Origin: JADGQM01 sp964441945
GTDB lineage: Bacteria > Desulfobacterota > Syntrophobacteria > Syntrophobacterales > Syntrophobacteraceae
Length of the DNA: 39,638 bases
NCBI GenBank assembly: GCA_964441945.1
Contig: CAYTWB010000040.1
Coordinates: 1 to 39,638 of the forward strand
Direction: 5' to 3'
The notes beneath the pieces were generated by a model. The model searched no databases. It was not told the origin of the DNA and saw nothing but the letters and a program-made list of their open reading frames with translations. Position 1 is the stretch's first letter. The number at the start of each line of letters is the position of its first letter. Both the position numbers and the translations under genes were made by a program. Of this stretch, positions 8,679 through 16,804 are shown piece after piece.

Positions 8679-11000
8679 TCAGCGGCGAAGCGCTCCGCCA
8701 CGGCCGCCTCCTCCCCCTCCGTGAGTCCCCTGTCGGGCGGTGCCTGGGGATGGTGTAGCGGGCGCCGGTGCAACGCCGCCCTGTGAGGGGCCTTTGCCAA
8801 AACCTGTGTCGCCGAAGATGTCGTACTCATCCTTATAGGAACCCCTGGAATTCGATGTCCACCTGGAGGCATCCGTGCTCTGCGATGAAGGGGGAGCCAT
8901 GCGCTGAGCACCGCTGGGTGCGGCGGGCTGCCTGGCTGCCGTTGGGCCGGGCGGCTGGATTGACGCCTGGCCGCCTGAAGCTGGAGGGGATGGTGGTGCA
9001 GCTCTCTGAGCCAATCCGGTCGAGGTGGCCGGTTTTTGAGCCGTGGCGCTGGTCGCAGTCTGCCCGGGGGTCGTCGGCGCGGCCTTTGCCGCTGTGCTGC
9101 TCTGTGTGCTCGATGTGGTCTTGGGGGCTGTCTTCGCGCTCTGAGGTGCGTTCTGCAACTGCTGGTCCCCTACAGTGGCCGTCTTGGTCTGCCCGGTGAC
9201 GTTGTTGGTTGCGGTAACGGTGGCCTCCCCTTTGCCGGCGGTGGCATCCACACTGTAGTCCTTGCCGGTGTTTGTTTGAACGTCTGCATGAGCTTCAACG
9301 GAGCCCTGGCCCGTGCCAAGGTTCTGAGCGCTTGCCTGCGTCTGAGCGGTGGCGGTTACACCGGTGCTGGTCGTCACGGCGCTCTGCCCCTGGTACTGAG
9401 CGCCCGTCACCTGCCCGCTCTCATTCTTAGTCACCTGGCTCGCTCCGCTCCGCTCACCGGCCACCCACTGGCCGGTGTTGTTATTGTAAACCGTTCCGCC
9501 CATTGAACTCTGACGGGAAACCGTATCGCCGCTCGTGGTCACTGAACCCGTTGCAGCACCGGCTGCAGTGAGGTTCTGTCCTGTGCTCGTCTGGATGTTC
9601 GCCGCACCCGCAGCACTGCCGGAGGTGGTGTTGCCCGCGGTGGTAACCGAGTGCCCGGACGCCCCGGTCACGGTAGCGGAATTCCCTCCCGGGCCGGTGA
9701 CCGTGGTTTGTCCGGCGTGCCCCATATAGGTTGTGGCCCCCACCGTAACGGCTGCCCCTCCGCCGGCATGAGACACAGTGGTCGTTCCATAGGGACCGGT
9801 GATCGCCACTGTGCCTGACGGATCCTGGTACACAACGGCCTGGGGTGAGTTGATCACATAGGCCGCCGACGTGGCGGCAGGCACGGAAACCACAGCGGGG
9901 GTTCCTGACGCGGTGACGTAGGTGACCGTCGGTGTGTAGGCCGCCCCGACGTAGACCACCTCCTGGTAGCTGGTCGGCACGGCGGCCACGGCGTAGGCCA
10001 TCTGGTAGGCCGGATAGAGCACGATCATGCGGGCTGGCGAAGTCGGGGTCATGGCGATAACCTTCTGCTGTTCGGGATCGGTCATCACGATGGTGACGGG
10101 TTCATTCCTGACAACGAAAAGGGTCTGGACCGTATCTTGAGCCGTCACATACCGGGCTGGAAGACCCGCCTTCAAGACCAGTATGCGCGTGCTTGCGGGT
10201 TCAATGACCTTAAGCAACGACACATCACCGTTGCTGATGGAAATAGAGGTGTAGGAGTAGGGCGCCAGGGTCAGAACACCGCCGGGATGCTGCACGGATA
10301 CCGACCAGCGGTACGGGTTCACCACCACAAGCTGTGACGGGTCGGTGAATGTCGCCGTGACAGTAGTCGTTCGTTCATTCCCCTCGACCACCACCGTGCG
10401 TTTGGCATTCGATTTGGCATCGAAGACCACCACCTTCTTATCCGGCAAGTGGAGGATCGTGAGCTGTTCCATCTTCGGTGCAACGTCAGGTGCCAGGGTC
10501 TCTTTGGTGGGCAGCGCAGAAGCCCCCAGGAGAATCACCCCGGTCGATGGGGCGCTCTTCGGAGATGAAGGCGTGGGTGGAGGTGGGGCGACGGCGGCAA
10601 CGGGCTGCACGGCCGTTCCTTCGACAGTTGGGGCAATCTGTTTCTGTTGGGCAAGCCAGTTGGCACGCTCGATGGCGAACTGAGCGGCTTCCTCCGGCAG
10701 ATTGGCAATAGCCGATTCGATCTGCGGATGCCGCGTCGTGATGACACGACGGACCAACGGCGGCAACTTATTCCAGGTATCCTGGATCTCCTGCGCCCTT
10801 TTGCGTGCCGTTTCCGCATCCCCCATCAGAACGGCATCCCAGCAGGCCTCAACCTTTGCCCGCATTACCTTGACCGGCCCGCTGGCCGGACCTTCGACCG
10901 CCTGGCAGGTGTTGCTGAAGTGGTCCTCCCAAAACCCGTGACTTAGAAAAATGACAAAAAGACATACCAGGAACCGCTTTCTCCGCCATCCTGTACCCAT
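8679..11000 (-). CDS. Large secreted low-complexity Thr/Ser/Gly/Ala-rich protein
   Basis: 773 residues. The N-terminus has a signal peptide (basic MGTGWRRKR, then a hydrophobic core, cleavage probably near QAVEG), so it is exported. Residues of about 35-130 are helical and charged. A Pro-rich stretch follows, then a beta-rich middle containing many VVV/TVT strands. From about residue 370 to 650 there are degenerate short repeats rich in TTTV, GATG and TSTG. The last 150 residues are Pro/Ala/Gln-rich and end in poly-Gly and Arg. A strong AGGAGG lies just before the ATG. I recognise no catalytic motif. A surface, matrix or adhesin-like role is possible but unproven. The composition resembles secreted repeat proteins that grow by slippage. 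Confidence 0.8.
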   Translation of the reverse strand: MGTGWRRKRFLVCLFVIFLSHGFWEDHFSNTCQAVEGPASGPVKVMRAKVEACWDAVLMGDAETARKRAQEIQDTWNKLPPLVRRVITTRHPQIESAIANLPEEAAQFAIERANWLAQQKQIAPTVEGTAVQPVAAVAPPPPTPSSPKSAPSTGVILLGASALPTKETLAPDVAPKMEQLTILHLPDKKVVVFDAKSNAKRTVVVEGNERTTTVTATFTDPSQLVVVNPYRWSVSVQHPGGVLTLAPYSYTSISISNGDVSLLKVIEPASTRILVLKAGLPARYVTAQDTVQTLFVVRNEPVTIVMTDPEQQKVIAMTPTSPARMIVLYPAYQMAYAVAAVPTSYQEVVYVGAAYTPTVTYVTASGTPAVVSVPAATSAAYVINSPQAVVYQDPSGTVAITGPYGTTTVSHAGGGAAVTVGATTYMGHAGQTTVTGPGGNSATVTGASGHSVTTAGNTTSGSAAGAANIQTSTGQNLTAAGAATGSVTTSGDTVSRQSSMGGTVYNNNTGQWVAGERSGASQVTKNESGQVTGAQYQGQSAVTTSTGVTATAQTQASAQNLGTGQGSVEAHADVQTNTGKDYSVDATAGKGEATVTATNNVTGQTKTATVGDQQLQNAPQSAKTAPKTTSSTQSSTAAKAAPTTPGQTATSATAQKPATSTGLAQRAAPPSPPASGGQASIQPPGPTAARQPAAPSGAQRMAPPSSQSTDASRWTSNSRGSYKDEYDIFGDTGFGKGPSQGGVAPAPATPSPGTARQGTHGGGGGGRGGALRR

Positions 11001-11091
11001 GGGACTCCTCCTTTCGTCCTGTCCGGGGATTCAAAGCACTTGGGACTACCAAACACTCATGACGGCTTCATCTGAAATGAGCTCTCGTCCT

Positions 11092-11631
11092 TCAGGCCTT
11101 CAGAGCACGTTTCATTTTGTCGAATTCCCCGGCCAACAGTGACTCAAAATGCCCCTGAAGCCTCTGCTTCTCACCTGTCCACTCCCGGTCTGACGCGAGA
11201 TTGGGAAAAACGGCGGTGCCTTGAATGGCATGCTTCTCCTCAAGCTCCTTTCTGATTGCGTGAATCCTGTTCATGGACGCTTTATCGAAGGCTTTCAGAT
11301 ACTCATCGCACACGGTCGCGATCCCTTTGGGATCAATGTCAAAAGCCTCCAGGAGGTTGTAAGCCCACGAGTTATCTCCACCAAGGTCCCAACGTTTCTG
11401 AATTTCGTCGAGCACGATTCCTTCATCAGTCACGTGCGAGCCGGCCTGCAACCGGCCCAGGTCTTGTTTGAAGCGGTCCGGAGCCAGTGCCCCATCGCGA
11501 CACCTTTGAATCAGGCCGCTGAGGCCCTTTTTGAATTCTGTCAGAGTGTGTTCCTGCTTCTCTTCCTCGGTCAGCGTCAGATGACGCGTCCTTTCCATAA
11601 CCAGATCCAGGGTACTCTTGATTTCTGCCAT
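11092..11631 (-). CDS. Conserved-looking soluble protein of unknown function
   Basis: About 179 residues, rich in charged residues and predicted to be largely alpha-helical, without signal peptide or membrane segment. I set the start at the ATG at 11631 (MAEIKSTLDL), which has GAGGTG five bases upstream; an earlier in-frame start at 11643 lacks a site. It lies 91 bp upstream of the secreted repeat protein on the same strand and may form an operon with it. I do not recognise the family. Confidence 0.7.
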   Translation of the reverse strand: MAEIKSTLDLVMERTRHLTLTEEEKQEHTLTEFKKGLSGLIQRCRDGALAPDRFKQDLGRLQAGSHVTDEGIVLDEIQKRWDLGGDNSWAYNLLEAFDIDPKGIATVCDEYLKAFDKASMNRIHAIRKELEEKHAIQGTAVFPNLASDREWTGEKQRLQGHFESLLAGEFDKMKRALKA

Positions 11632-11793
11632 CCAACACCTCATTGTGCCTCATGATGATGTGCTTTCCGTGTTCTGTTTTTTTTTCGCCTTCCTGTCCGG
11701 GAATATAGCATAATGTTCGCGGCAATGATCAGCAGTCTTGACGCATGCTCATAAAGCTTCAGTCTTATCCGTTCCGAATGATTGGAGTCGGCA

Positions 11794-12159
11794 ATGTTCT
11801 GTCTTTTCTCACCGTATAGAGCCATCGGAGGCAATGGAGACAGGGCCTATCAGTGTTCGGGATGCGGTGCTCTGGTCACCTATTCGGATCGCCTGCTCTG
11901 GATTGGGGGGACTTTTCGCCATCAGTTTGTCAACCCCGCCGGGATTTCGTTTGAATTCTATACTTTCGCCTCGTGTCCAGGAGTGGTGGCGGAAGGGGCA
12001 GCGACCGAGCAGCACACCTGGTTTCCCGGATATCAATGGAGTTTCGCCTTTTGCGGTAATTGTGGCCAGCATCTTGGATGGCACTACGAGGCCGTATCCA
12101 GCCGGACAAAACCGGGCCAATTCTGGGGACTTCTTGTTACCCATCTCTTTTCCCGATAG
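11794..12159 (+). CDS. CULT-domain (cereblon-like) zinc protein
   Basis: 121 residues forming essentially one CULT domain, the fold of the thalidomide-binding domain of cereblon. Two CxxC pairs (C21/C24 in CSGCG and C87/C90 in CGNCG) would bind one zinc. The three Trp of the aromatic ligand cage are present: W76 in HTWFPGY, W82 in YQWSF and W96 in HLGWHY. Their spacing (6 and 14) is the spacing I recall for the bacterial CULT protein MsCI4. The NPAG and HLGW motifs are also family hallmarks. There is no signal peptide, so it is probably cytosolic. The ATG at 11794 has GGAG six bases upstream; a TTG at 11782 is the alternative. It converges on the AlgJ-like gene with 5 bp between the two stop codons. 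The natural ligand of bacterial CULT proteins is uncertain. Confidence 0.88.
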   Translation: MFCLFSPYRAIGGNGDRAYQCSGCGALVTYSDRLLWIGGTFRHQFVNPAGISFEFYTFASCPGVVAEGAATEQHTWFPGYQWSFAFCGNCGQHLGWHYEAVSSRTKPGQFWGLLVTHLFSR

Positions 12160-12164
12160 GGGCT

Positions 12165-13250
12165 TCATTCTTCGTAAAAGAAATCACCATGAATCGCCTG
12201 GGTGATGTAGCGTTCAGCAAAGATGTGCAGAACGGCCTGCGGACGCTTTTCGAAGATGACTTCAAACCGATATGGAGCGAAGGGGGCGATATTGCAGAGA
12301 TCTTTGAAACTGCGGTGCAGAAACGGGTACAGCCCATCGCCGAAGGAGTCATGCCGGAATATGAGGGGCCCCGCTCGAGGTTTGGGATGAGCGTCGTCCA
12401 GGCTGAACCGGGTGTCGTTCTCTTCGGCCAGTGCATCCTGCAAGAAGAGCATTTGAGCCAGATCGCCGCCGGTTGGAGACCGATCGACCATGATCCTGCC
12501 GTCCTCGATGGGAACCGCCGCAAGGTTGGGGAGGCTGGCGGACAACCGCCGCATGATCTCCCGGTATCCAACATAGGCACCGTAACTATTCCAGTGAGAG
12601 TCCGTTTTCCAGTAGACGGGATGCTCGGTTTTAGCCTTGAAGAGTACCTCCCGCAGATCGAGGATTTTCACACGAGAATGTTCTTGCATATGATTGATCA
12701 GTTGATCCAGTCGGGTTGTATTCCGGAATTTTCTGATATGGTCAGGCAGGAATTCGCTGTAGATGGTGCTCTTGTTTGGAGCAATCGCCACCAGGTACAC
12801 GATGTTTCTGCCGGCAAACACCTCCTGGTTCGCTTCGATCCGCCTTTGGAGCCTGACCAGTTCAGCCTGCGACAGGGGAATGGTTCCTCTAAAATCGTTG
12901 ATGGTGTTTCCATCGGACAGGGCTTCGGCATGGTAGAAAAGCCAGGAATCCTTGCCGAGGATGACGCTTGGAACGGGAGAAGCACCCAGACAGGTTAATT
13001 TCAAGATGCTGTTCCAGCGGATGAGATAGGGACGAAATCCAAAATTATCGACGGCGTACCGTTCCCAACCGTCTGCGAATGCAGCCAGGGACGGGAAATC
13101 CCCGGTGGGTACCGAAGCCAGTTCCCGGTTTTCCATGTTTACGGGTTCAGGAATGAAATGAAACCGCATCTGCAGAATCGGCAGCCAGAGAATGCCGAAA
13201 AAAGCCAGAGCCAGCAATAAGCGGGGTTTTTTTCTCTTCTCATCCCTCAT
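12165..13250 (-). CDS. AlgJ/AlgX-like SGNH-fold O-acetyltransferase
   Basis: About 361 residues. The N-terminus (MRDEKRKKPR then a hydrophobic segment of about 17 residues) is a signal anchor placing the domain in the periplasm. The catalytic signature of the AlgJ/AlgX family is present: Asp217 and His219 in KTDSHWNSYGAY, and the nucleophile Ser302 in RHDSFGDG. The protein should transfer acetyl groups to an exopolysaccharide using acetyl delivered by the membrane acyltransferase encoded just upstream. I placed the start at 13250 because the signal anchor begins there; the frame stays open further upstream but overlaps the neighbouring gene. The ribosome site is weak, and translation may be coupled to the upstream gene, whose stop lies 19 bp away. 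Confidence 0.9.
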   Translation of the reverse strand: MRDEKRKKPRLLLALAFFGILWLPILQMRFHFIPEPVNMENRELASVPTGDFPSLAAFADGWERYAVDNFGFRPYLIRWNSILKLTCLGASPVPSVILGKDSWLFYHAEALSDGNTINDFRGTIPLSQAELVRLQRRIEANQEVFAGRNIVYLVAIAPNKSTIYSEFLPDHIRKFRNTTRLDQLINHMQEHSRVKILDLREVLFKAKTEHPVYWKTDSHWNSYGAYVGYREIMRRLSASLPNLAAVPIEDGRIMVDRSPTGGDLAQMLFLQDALAEENDTRFSLDDAHPKPRAGPLIFRHDSFGDGLYPFLHRSFKDLCNIAPFAPYRFEVIFEKRPQAVLHIFAERYITQAIHGDFFYEE

Positions 13251-13269
13251 GTTTGCACCAGGAAAGGAG

Positions 13270-14784
13270 CTAGAACTTAAAGTAAATGAACGGACTATGA
13301 GTGCCGCCGGCCACTGCCATACAGGACAAAAGAAACAAGAAGCCGAGAACGGCAATCTGGACCAGAGAGACGCTATAGGCCGTCGTTCGGGACAGCAGAC
13401 CGGGACCTTCCCTGGTCAGGCTGCCGGTTGCCTTCTTCAGATACTCCCCAATGGGCATCGAGGCCATTGCTCCAAGGACCATGATAAGGAGCACTTCATT
13501 GTCGAGGTACTGTTCAAGGTAGTATTGACCGCTCACAGTCGGAGAAAAACCCATCATCGCTTTAAGATAGCGGAACGCATACGAGAGGGTATCGGCCCTA
13601 AAAAACACCCATCCGATCACGATCACACCCAGCGCATAAAAATGACGGAGGGGTCGCCAGGCAATTCTGAGAAGCCTGCCGCATTGCAGTGTCTCAACGA
13701 TCAGAAAGAAGCCGTACCAAAGCCCCCAGACTATGTAGTTCCAGCCTGCACCGTGCCAGGCCCCGCAGAGCACAAAGACAACGATGAGGTTGCGGTAGTG
13801 CTTTACCGGGGAACAGCGGTTGCCGCCAAGCGGAATGTAGAGATAGTCACGGAACCAGGACGAGAGTGAGATGTGCCACCTCCTCCAGAACTCCTGAATG
13901 GACTGGGAGACATAAGGATAATTGAAGTTCTCAGGGAACTCGAAGCCGAAGGTCTTTCCCAGCCCGATGGCCATATCCGTATATCCTGAAAAATCAAAAT
14001 AGATCTGTAGAGTAAAGCAGACAATGCCAAGCCAGGCAACGTCAAAACCCAGTTCGCCCGCGGGTATGGAGAAAACCTTATCCGCTACCGCTGCCAGGGG
14101 ATTAGCGATCAAGACCTTCTTTCCCAAGCCGATGATGAAACGCCTGATTCCGACCAAAAATGCTTCCACGGTCGAGCGTCTTTCTGCAAGCTGATCTTCT
14201 GCGTGACGATATTGCAGTATGGGACCGGCGAGGAGCTTGGGAAAGACCGCCAGGTAAAGAGCGAGCCTGAGCGGGTCCTTCTGGGGCATTCCCCTGGACT
14301 GGTAGGTGTCCGCGAGATAGGAAAGAGCATGAAAAGTGAAAAACGAGATCCCGAGGGGCGCACTGACCCGGCGGATGTCAATTGAACCAAGATCAAACCA
14401 GGAGAGTGAGAGGTTAAGGTTCAAGACAAGGAAGTTTACATACTTGTAAAAGCCGAGTAATGTCAGGTTAAGGGTGATCCCAAGGATGAAGAGCAGCTTT
14501 CTGGCCCTGAGATGATTGGAGCTCGAATCGTTGACCCAGGCGGAATCACCTTCGGGTCTTTTCACATGCGATCTTCCGTCCAGGTGACAGAAGGCTACCC
14601 CGAGAAGATAGTTTAGAAGGATCGAGAGGATCAGTATGAGACATTGTTCCCTTTCGCCCCAAACATAGAACAACAAGCTTGCCAGAAGCAGGACAAGATT
14701 CCTCGAACTCTTCCAGGACAGGGTGTAGGCACTCCAGGCACAAGGCAGGAAGAAGAAAAGGAAGACTACTGAATTAAACAACAT
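13270..14784 (-). CDS. MBOAT-family membrane O-acyltransferase, AlgI-like
   Basis: 504 residues with about ten hydrophobic segments, as expected for AlgI. The MBOAT catalytic His is H344 in CGAWHGAGWNYIVWG, and the family motif FWRRWHISLSSWFRDYLYIP is intact (299-318). The enzyme takes acetyl from a cytoplasmic donor and moves it across the inner membrane to the AlgJ-like partner encoded directly downstream. Together they form a two-gene exopolysaccharide acetylation module. No polymerase or glycosyltransferase gene lies beside it, so the polymer modified is unknown. It is divergent from the small gene at 14904. Confidence 0.93.
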   Translation of the reverse strand: MLFNSVVFLFFFLPCAWSAYTLSWKSSRNLVLLLASLLFYVWGEREQCLILILSILLNYLLGVAFCHLDGRSHVKRPEGDSAWVNDSSSNHLRARKLLFILGITLNLTLLGFYKYVNFLVLNLNLSLSWFDLGSIDIRRVSAPLGISFFTFHALSYLADTYQSRGMPQKDPLRLALYLAVFPKLLAGPILQYRHAEDQLAERRSTVEAFLVGIRRFIIGLGKKVLIANPLAAVADKVFSIPAGELGFDVAWLGIVCFTLQIYFDFSGYTDMAIGLGKTFGFEFPENFNYPYVSQSIQEFWRRWHISLSSWFRDYLYIPLGGNRCSPVKHYRNLIVVFVLCGAWHGAGWNYIVWGLWYGFFLIVETLQCGRLLRIAWRPLRHFYALGVIVIGWVFFRADTLSYAFRYLKAMMGFSPTVSGQYYLEQYLDNEVLLIMVLGAMASMPIGEYLKKATGSLTREGPGLLSRTTAYSVSLVQIAVLGFLFLLSCMAVAGGTHSPFIYFKF

Positions 14785-14903
14785 GTCAATACACTGAGCT
14801 TACTGCAGGGGTTAGCAGTCAGAAGCCATAGGCAAAGGATAAAGGTTTCAGGTCCAGATTCAGTCCGTACCACATTCCCCATCACCCACACGAGGAGTCC
14901 ATC

Positions 14904-15191
14904 ATGGATAACCAGGAAAAACTGAAAGCTCTTCAAGACTATTTTCAGAGTGAATTCCCGGGTTCGGAGATAGAGTCCAGGTATGAACCCAGGGAAAAAG
15001 TCCATGAATATCGAATCCTCTGCGGAGGAAAAACCCATCGCGCAATCGTGCTTGAGACCTTCCTCAACGCCTGCGAGGCAGAGCAAATCCCGACTGCTCT
15101 GAAGGAGTTCACCCTCGCTGAACACCTTCGTGAGATGGGTGAAACCACTGTAGTGGTCACCATGGAGGGACTCAAGCTCGAGGGAGACTAG
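14904..15191 (+). CDS. Small acidic protein of unknown function
   Basis: 95 residues, soluble, acidic, alternating helix and strand (QEKLKALQDYF, HEYRILCGG, THRAIVLETF, TTVVVTMEGL). GAGGAG lies 8 bases before the ATG, supporting a real gene. There is no signal peptide or metal motif, and I do not recognise the family. It is divergent from the AlgI-like gene and stands alone before the repeat-rich gap. Confidence 0.65.
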   Translation: MDNQEKLKALQDYFQSEFPGSEIESRYEPREKVHEYRILCGGKTHRAIVLETFLNACEAEQIPTALKEFTLAEHLREMGETTVVVTMEGLKLEGD

Positions 15192-15502
15192 CCACCAAAG
15201 GCCCAGCCATGGGCCCGTACCCCATCCTCTTTGTAAAGTAACCCGGGGGCATAGCCTGGTCGTAGAGGCGGGCGCGCTGTCCGACAACGGTTTTGGGTGA
15301 TGTCCGGCGCAAGAAGACGAACCGGCCTCACCCGTAGAGGGTTTTCTCCGCTCTACAATGTCCAACCATACTGACCGCACCAGCCCGGCGAATCCTCCTT
15401 CTTGAATCTCTCGCACGGCCTTGAGGCCACAATGCTCTGCGGCGAAGACCCTATTCATAATGTGCAACGAAATCCCTCCAAGGTCAACATTCTATGCGGG
15501 TA

Positions 15503-15796
15503 CAATCAAAAGTGAGCGTGACGCCACCCCGGGACGGAACAAACTCATTACCTGTACAGACACAATCCGTCATTCCGGCATGCTTCTAGCCGGAATCCAG
15601 CGGGGCCGCCGCCTCTCTGGATGCGGTTTAAACGCAGCCTTGAAACTTCATTTGGACATACGAATTTTCATAAGAGAACTGCTTGTGCAATACTACTGCA
15701 CGGCTGGATTCCGGCCTAAAACCTGCTGGAATGACGATATTGGCCTGAGTTCCAGGCAAGAGGGATCGCCTTGACAATTGCTCTCACTTTTGATTG
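15503..15796. repeat. Outer inverted repeat pair, possible element ends
   Basis: CAATCAAAAGTGAG at 15503-15516 is perfectly complementary to 15783-15796 (14 of 14), 266 bp apart. The pair brackets the shorter palindromic element at 15568-15736. No transposase remains between them. They could be the ends of a decayed insertion element into which a shorter repeat was inserted, or simply a second repeat family. Confidence 0.5.
15568..15736. repeat. MITE-like element with ~34-bp terminal inverted repeats
   Basis: The left end 15568-15601 (CGTCATTCCGGC...CCGGAATCCAGC) and the right end 15703-15736 (GCTGGATTCCGGCC...GGAATGACG) are imperfect inverted repeats of about 34 bases. The 169-bp unit has no coding capacity. 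The sequence is of the widespread type with CATTCCGGC and GGATTCCGGC ends that is dispersed in many bacterial genomes. Confidence 0.7.
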
Positions 15797-15876
15797 CACT
15801 CTGTGTCAAGGGTCGGGTTGACAGTAACGGCCTTGATAGTTAGAAAACCTGGACACACGATAGAATGGAGACAACC

Positions 15877-16197
15877 ATGGGAACAATGCCAATTCTGGTT
15901 AAGAATGCAGCTTCTTCGGACCCGGACGGAAAAGGGCCTCGATCATGCTACCGGCTTGCCCGGCCACTTCCGGTCTTCTACATGTCCGACTATTCGGTTT
16001 TGGGGCTTTTGGTTGACAAGCTGGAAAAGGCTGTCGAAGTACTCGAGAAGGGACCTTTCGGCGTGACTGAAGAGGGCGGCAAGGTGGAAGTTGCCATAGA
16101 CGACCCGGCCCACGTATCTCAGATCGTTCAGATACTCAAAGATCATGGGATTCACAGCGAAATTGCCGATGTGGTCGGGGGCATCTACCAGGGCTGA
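15877..16197 (+). CDS. Small protein, possible ACT-like regulatory fold, function unknown
   Basis: 106 residues from the ATG at 15877, which has GGAG 8 bases upstream; the in-frame ATG at 15865 has no site. The second half (SVLGLLVDKLEKAVEVLEK, then GKVEVAID, then VSQIVQILKDHGI and SEIADVVGGIYQG) alternates strand-helix-strand-strand-helix-strand. This resembles an ACT-type small-molecule or regulatory domain, but that is inference from pattern only. No membrane or export signal is present. Confidence 0.65.
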   Translation: MGTMPILVKNAASSDPDGKGPRSCYRLARPLPVFYMSDYSVLGLLVDKLEKAVEVLEKGPFGVTEEGGKVEVAIDDPAHVSQIVQILKDHGIHSEIADVVGGIYQG

Positions 16198-16360
16198 TGA
16201 CCTGACAGCCTGCCGGTACGGCAGGAAAGATGGTTGCTCGCAGTGATGAAGATCGAGCGTGTTACGCTTTCCGGATCAGGATGGTCAGCTTTTTGATTCT
16301 CTTTATGGTAGATTGACGGGATGAAACCTTGAGGGAAAAAGCTGCAGGATGGTGGTGGGG

Positions 16361-16594
16361 CTAATTGGCCAACAGACAAATCTCTCGATAAATGCAATGG
16401 CTCTGATCGCAGAAGCCCTGGGACCTTCCGAAGCAATCAAAGTTCCCTTCCTCAACCTGCCTCTTGCGATACAGCGGAATAAGCGCTTCCTTCAGACATG
16501 GGCCGCAGAGACCGTGGGAATATCCGTCAATCTCCGGCTCCCCTTCACCCCAGGTAACCTTGCATCGAATACACTGGTATTTAATGGGTTTCAT
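16361..16594 (-). CDS. Eight-cysteine small metal-binding protein
   Basis: 77 residues with eight Cys in two groups: C8, C11, C30 and C33 form two CxxC pairs (a zinc-ribbon pattern), and C54, C62, C67 and C73 form a second cluster with spacing 7-4-5 (CFGRSQGFCDQSHC...C). The protein may therefore carry two metal sites. AGGAG lies 6 bases before the ATG. There is no signal peptide. I do not recognise a named family. It is isolated, with gaps of about 160 and 210 bp on either side. Confidence 0.7.
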   Translation of the reverse strand: MKPIKYQCIRCKVTWGEGEPEIDGYSHGLCGPCLKEALIPLYRKRQVEEGNFDCFGRSQGFCDQSHCIYREICLLAN

Positions 16595-16804
16595 AGGATA
16601 CTCCTGGATTTCGGCACCATCTGCCGCTCAGCCGTTTCGCCCTTTTAACCGATTCCTTCCGGCTGTCAAGCTAAATATGTCTCAAGGGTCGTAACATATT
16701 TAAGCAAATTAAATGCCAGAAGGTATCGAATACGCCGGCAAGCCGTTTTTCCCGTGACGGCTCACGGATCGGAGAGGCCATCCCTGCATTTTTTGCACAG
16801 CGGA

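Larger units (their letters stand above)
15192..15876. other. Gene-free gap containing nested inverted repeats
   Basis: This 685-bp stretch has no ORF that I trust. Its main content is two nested inverted repeats (15503-15796 outer, 15568-15736 inner), listed separately. The left part (15200-15480) has no recognisable signal. The whole looks like accumulated repeat or mobile-element debris. Confidence 0.6.

Noticed and set aside
14766..15467. 233-codon minus-strand ORF across the 14904 gene and the repeat zone
   Set aside because: It runs antisense through a better-supported gene and has no family-like pattern; most of it is repeat-rich gap sequence.
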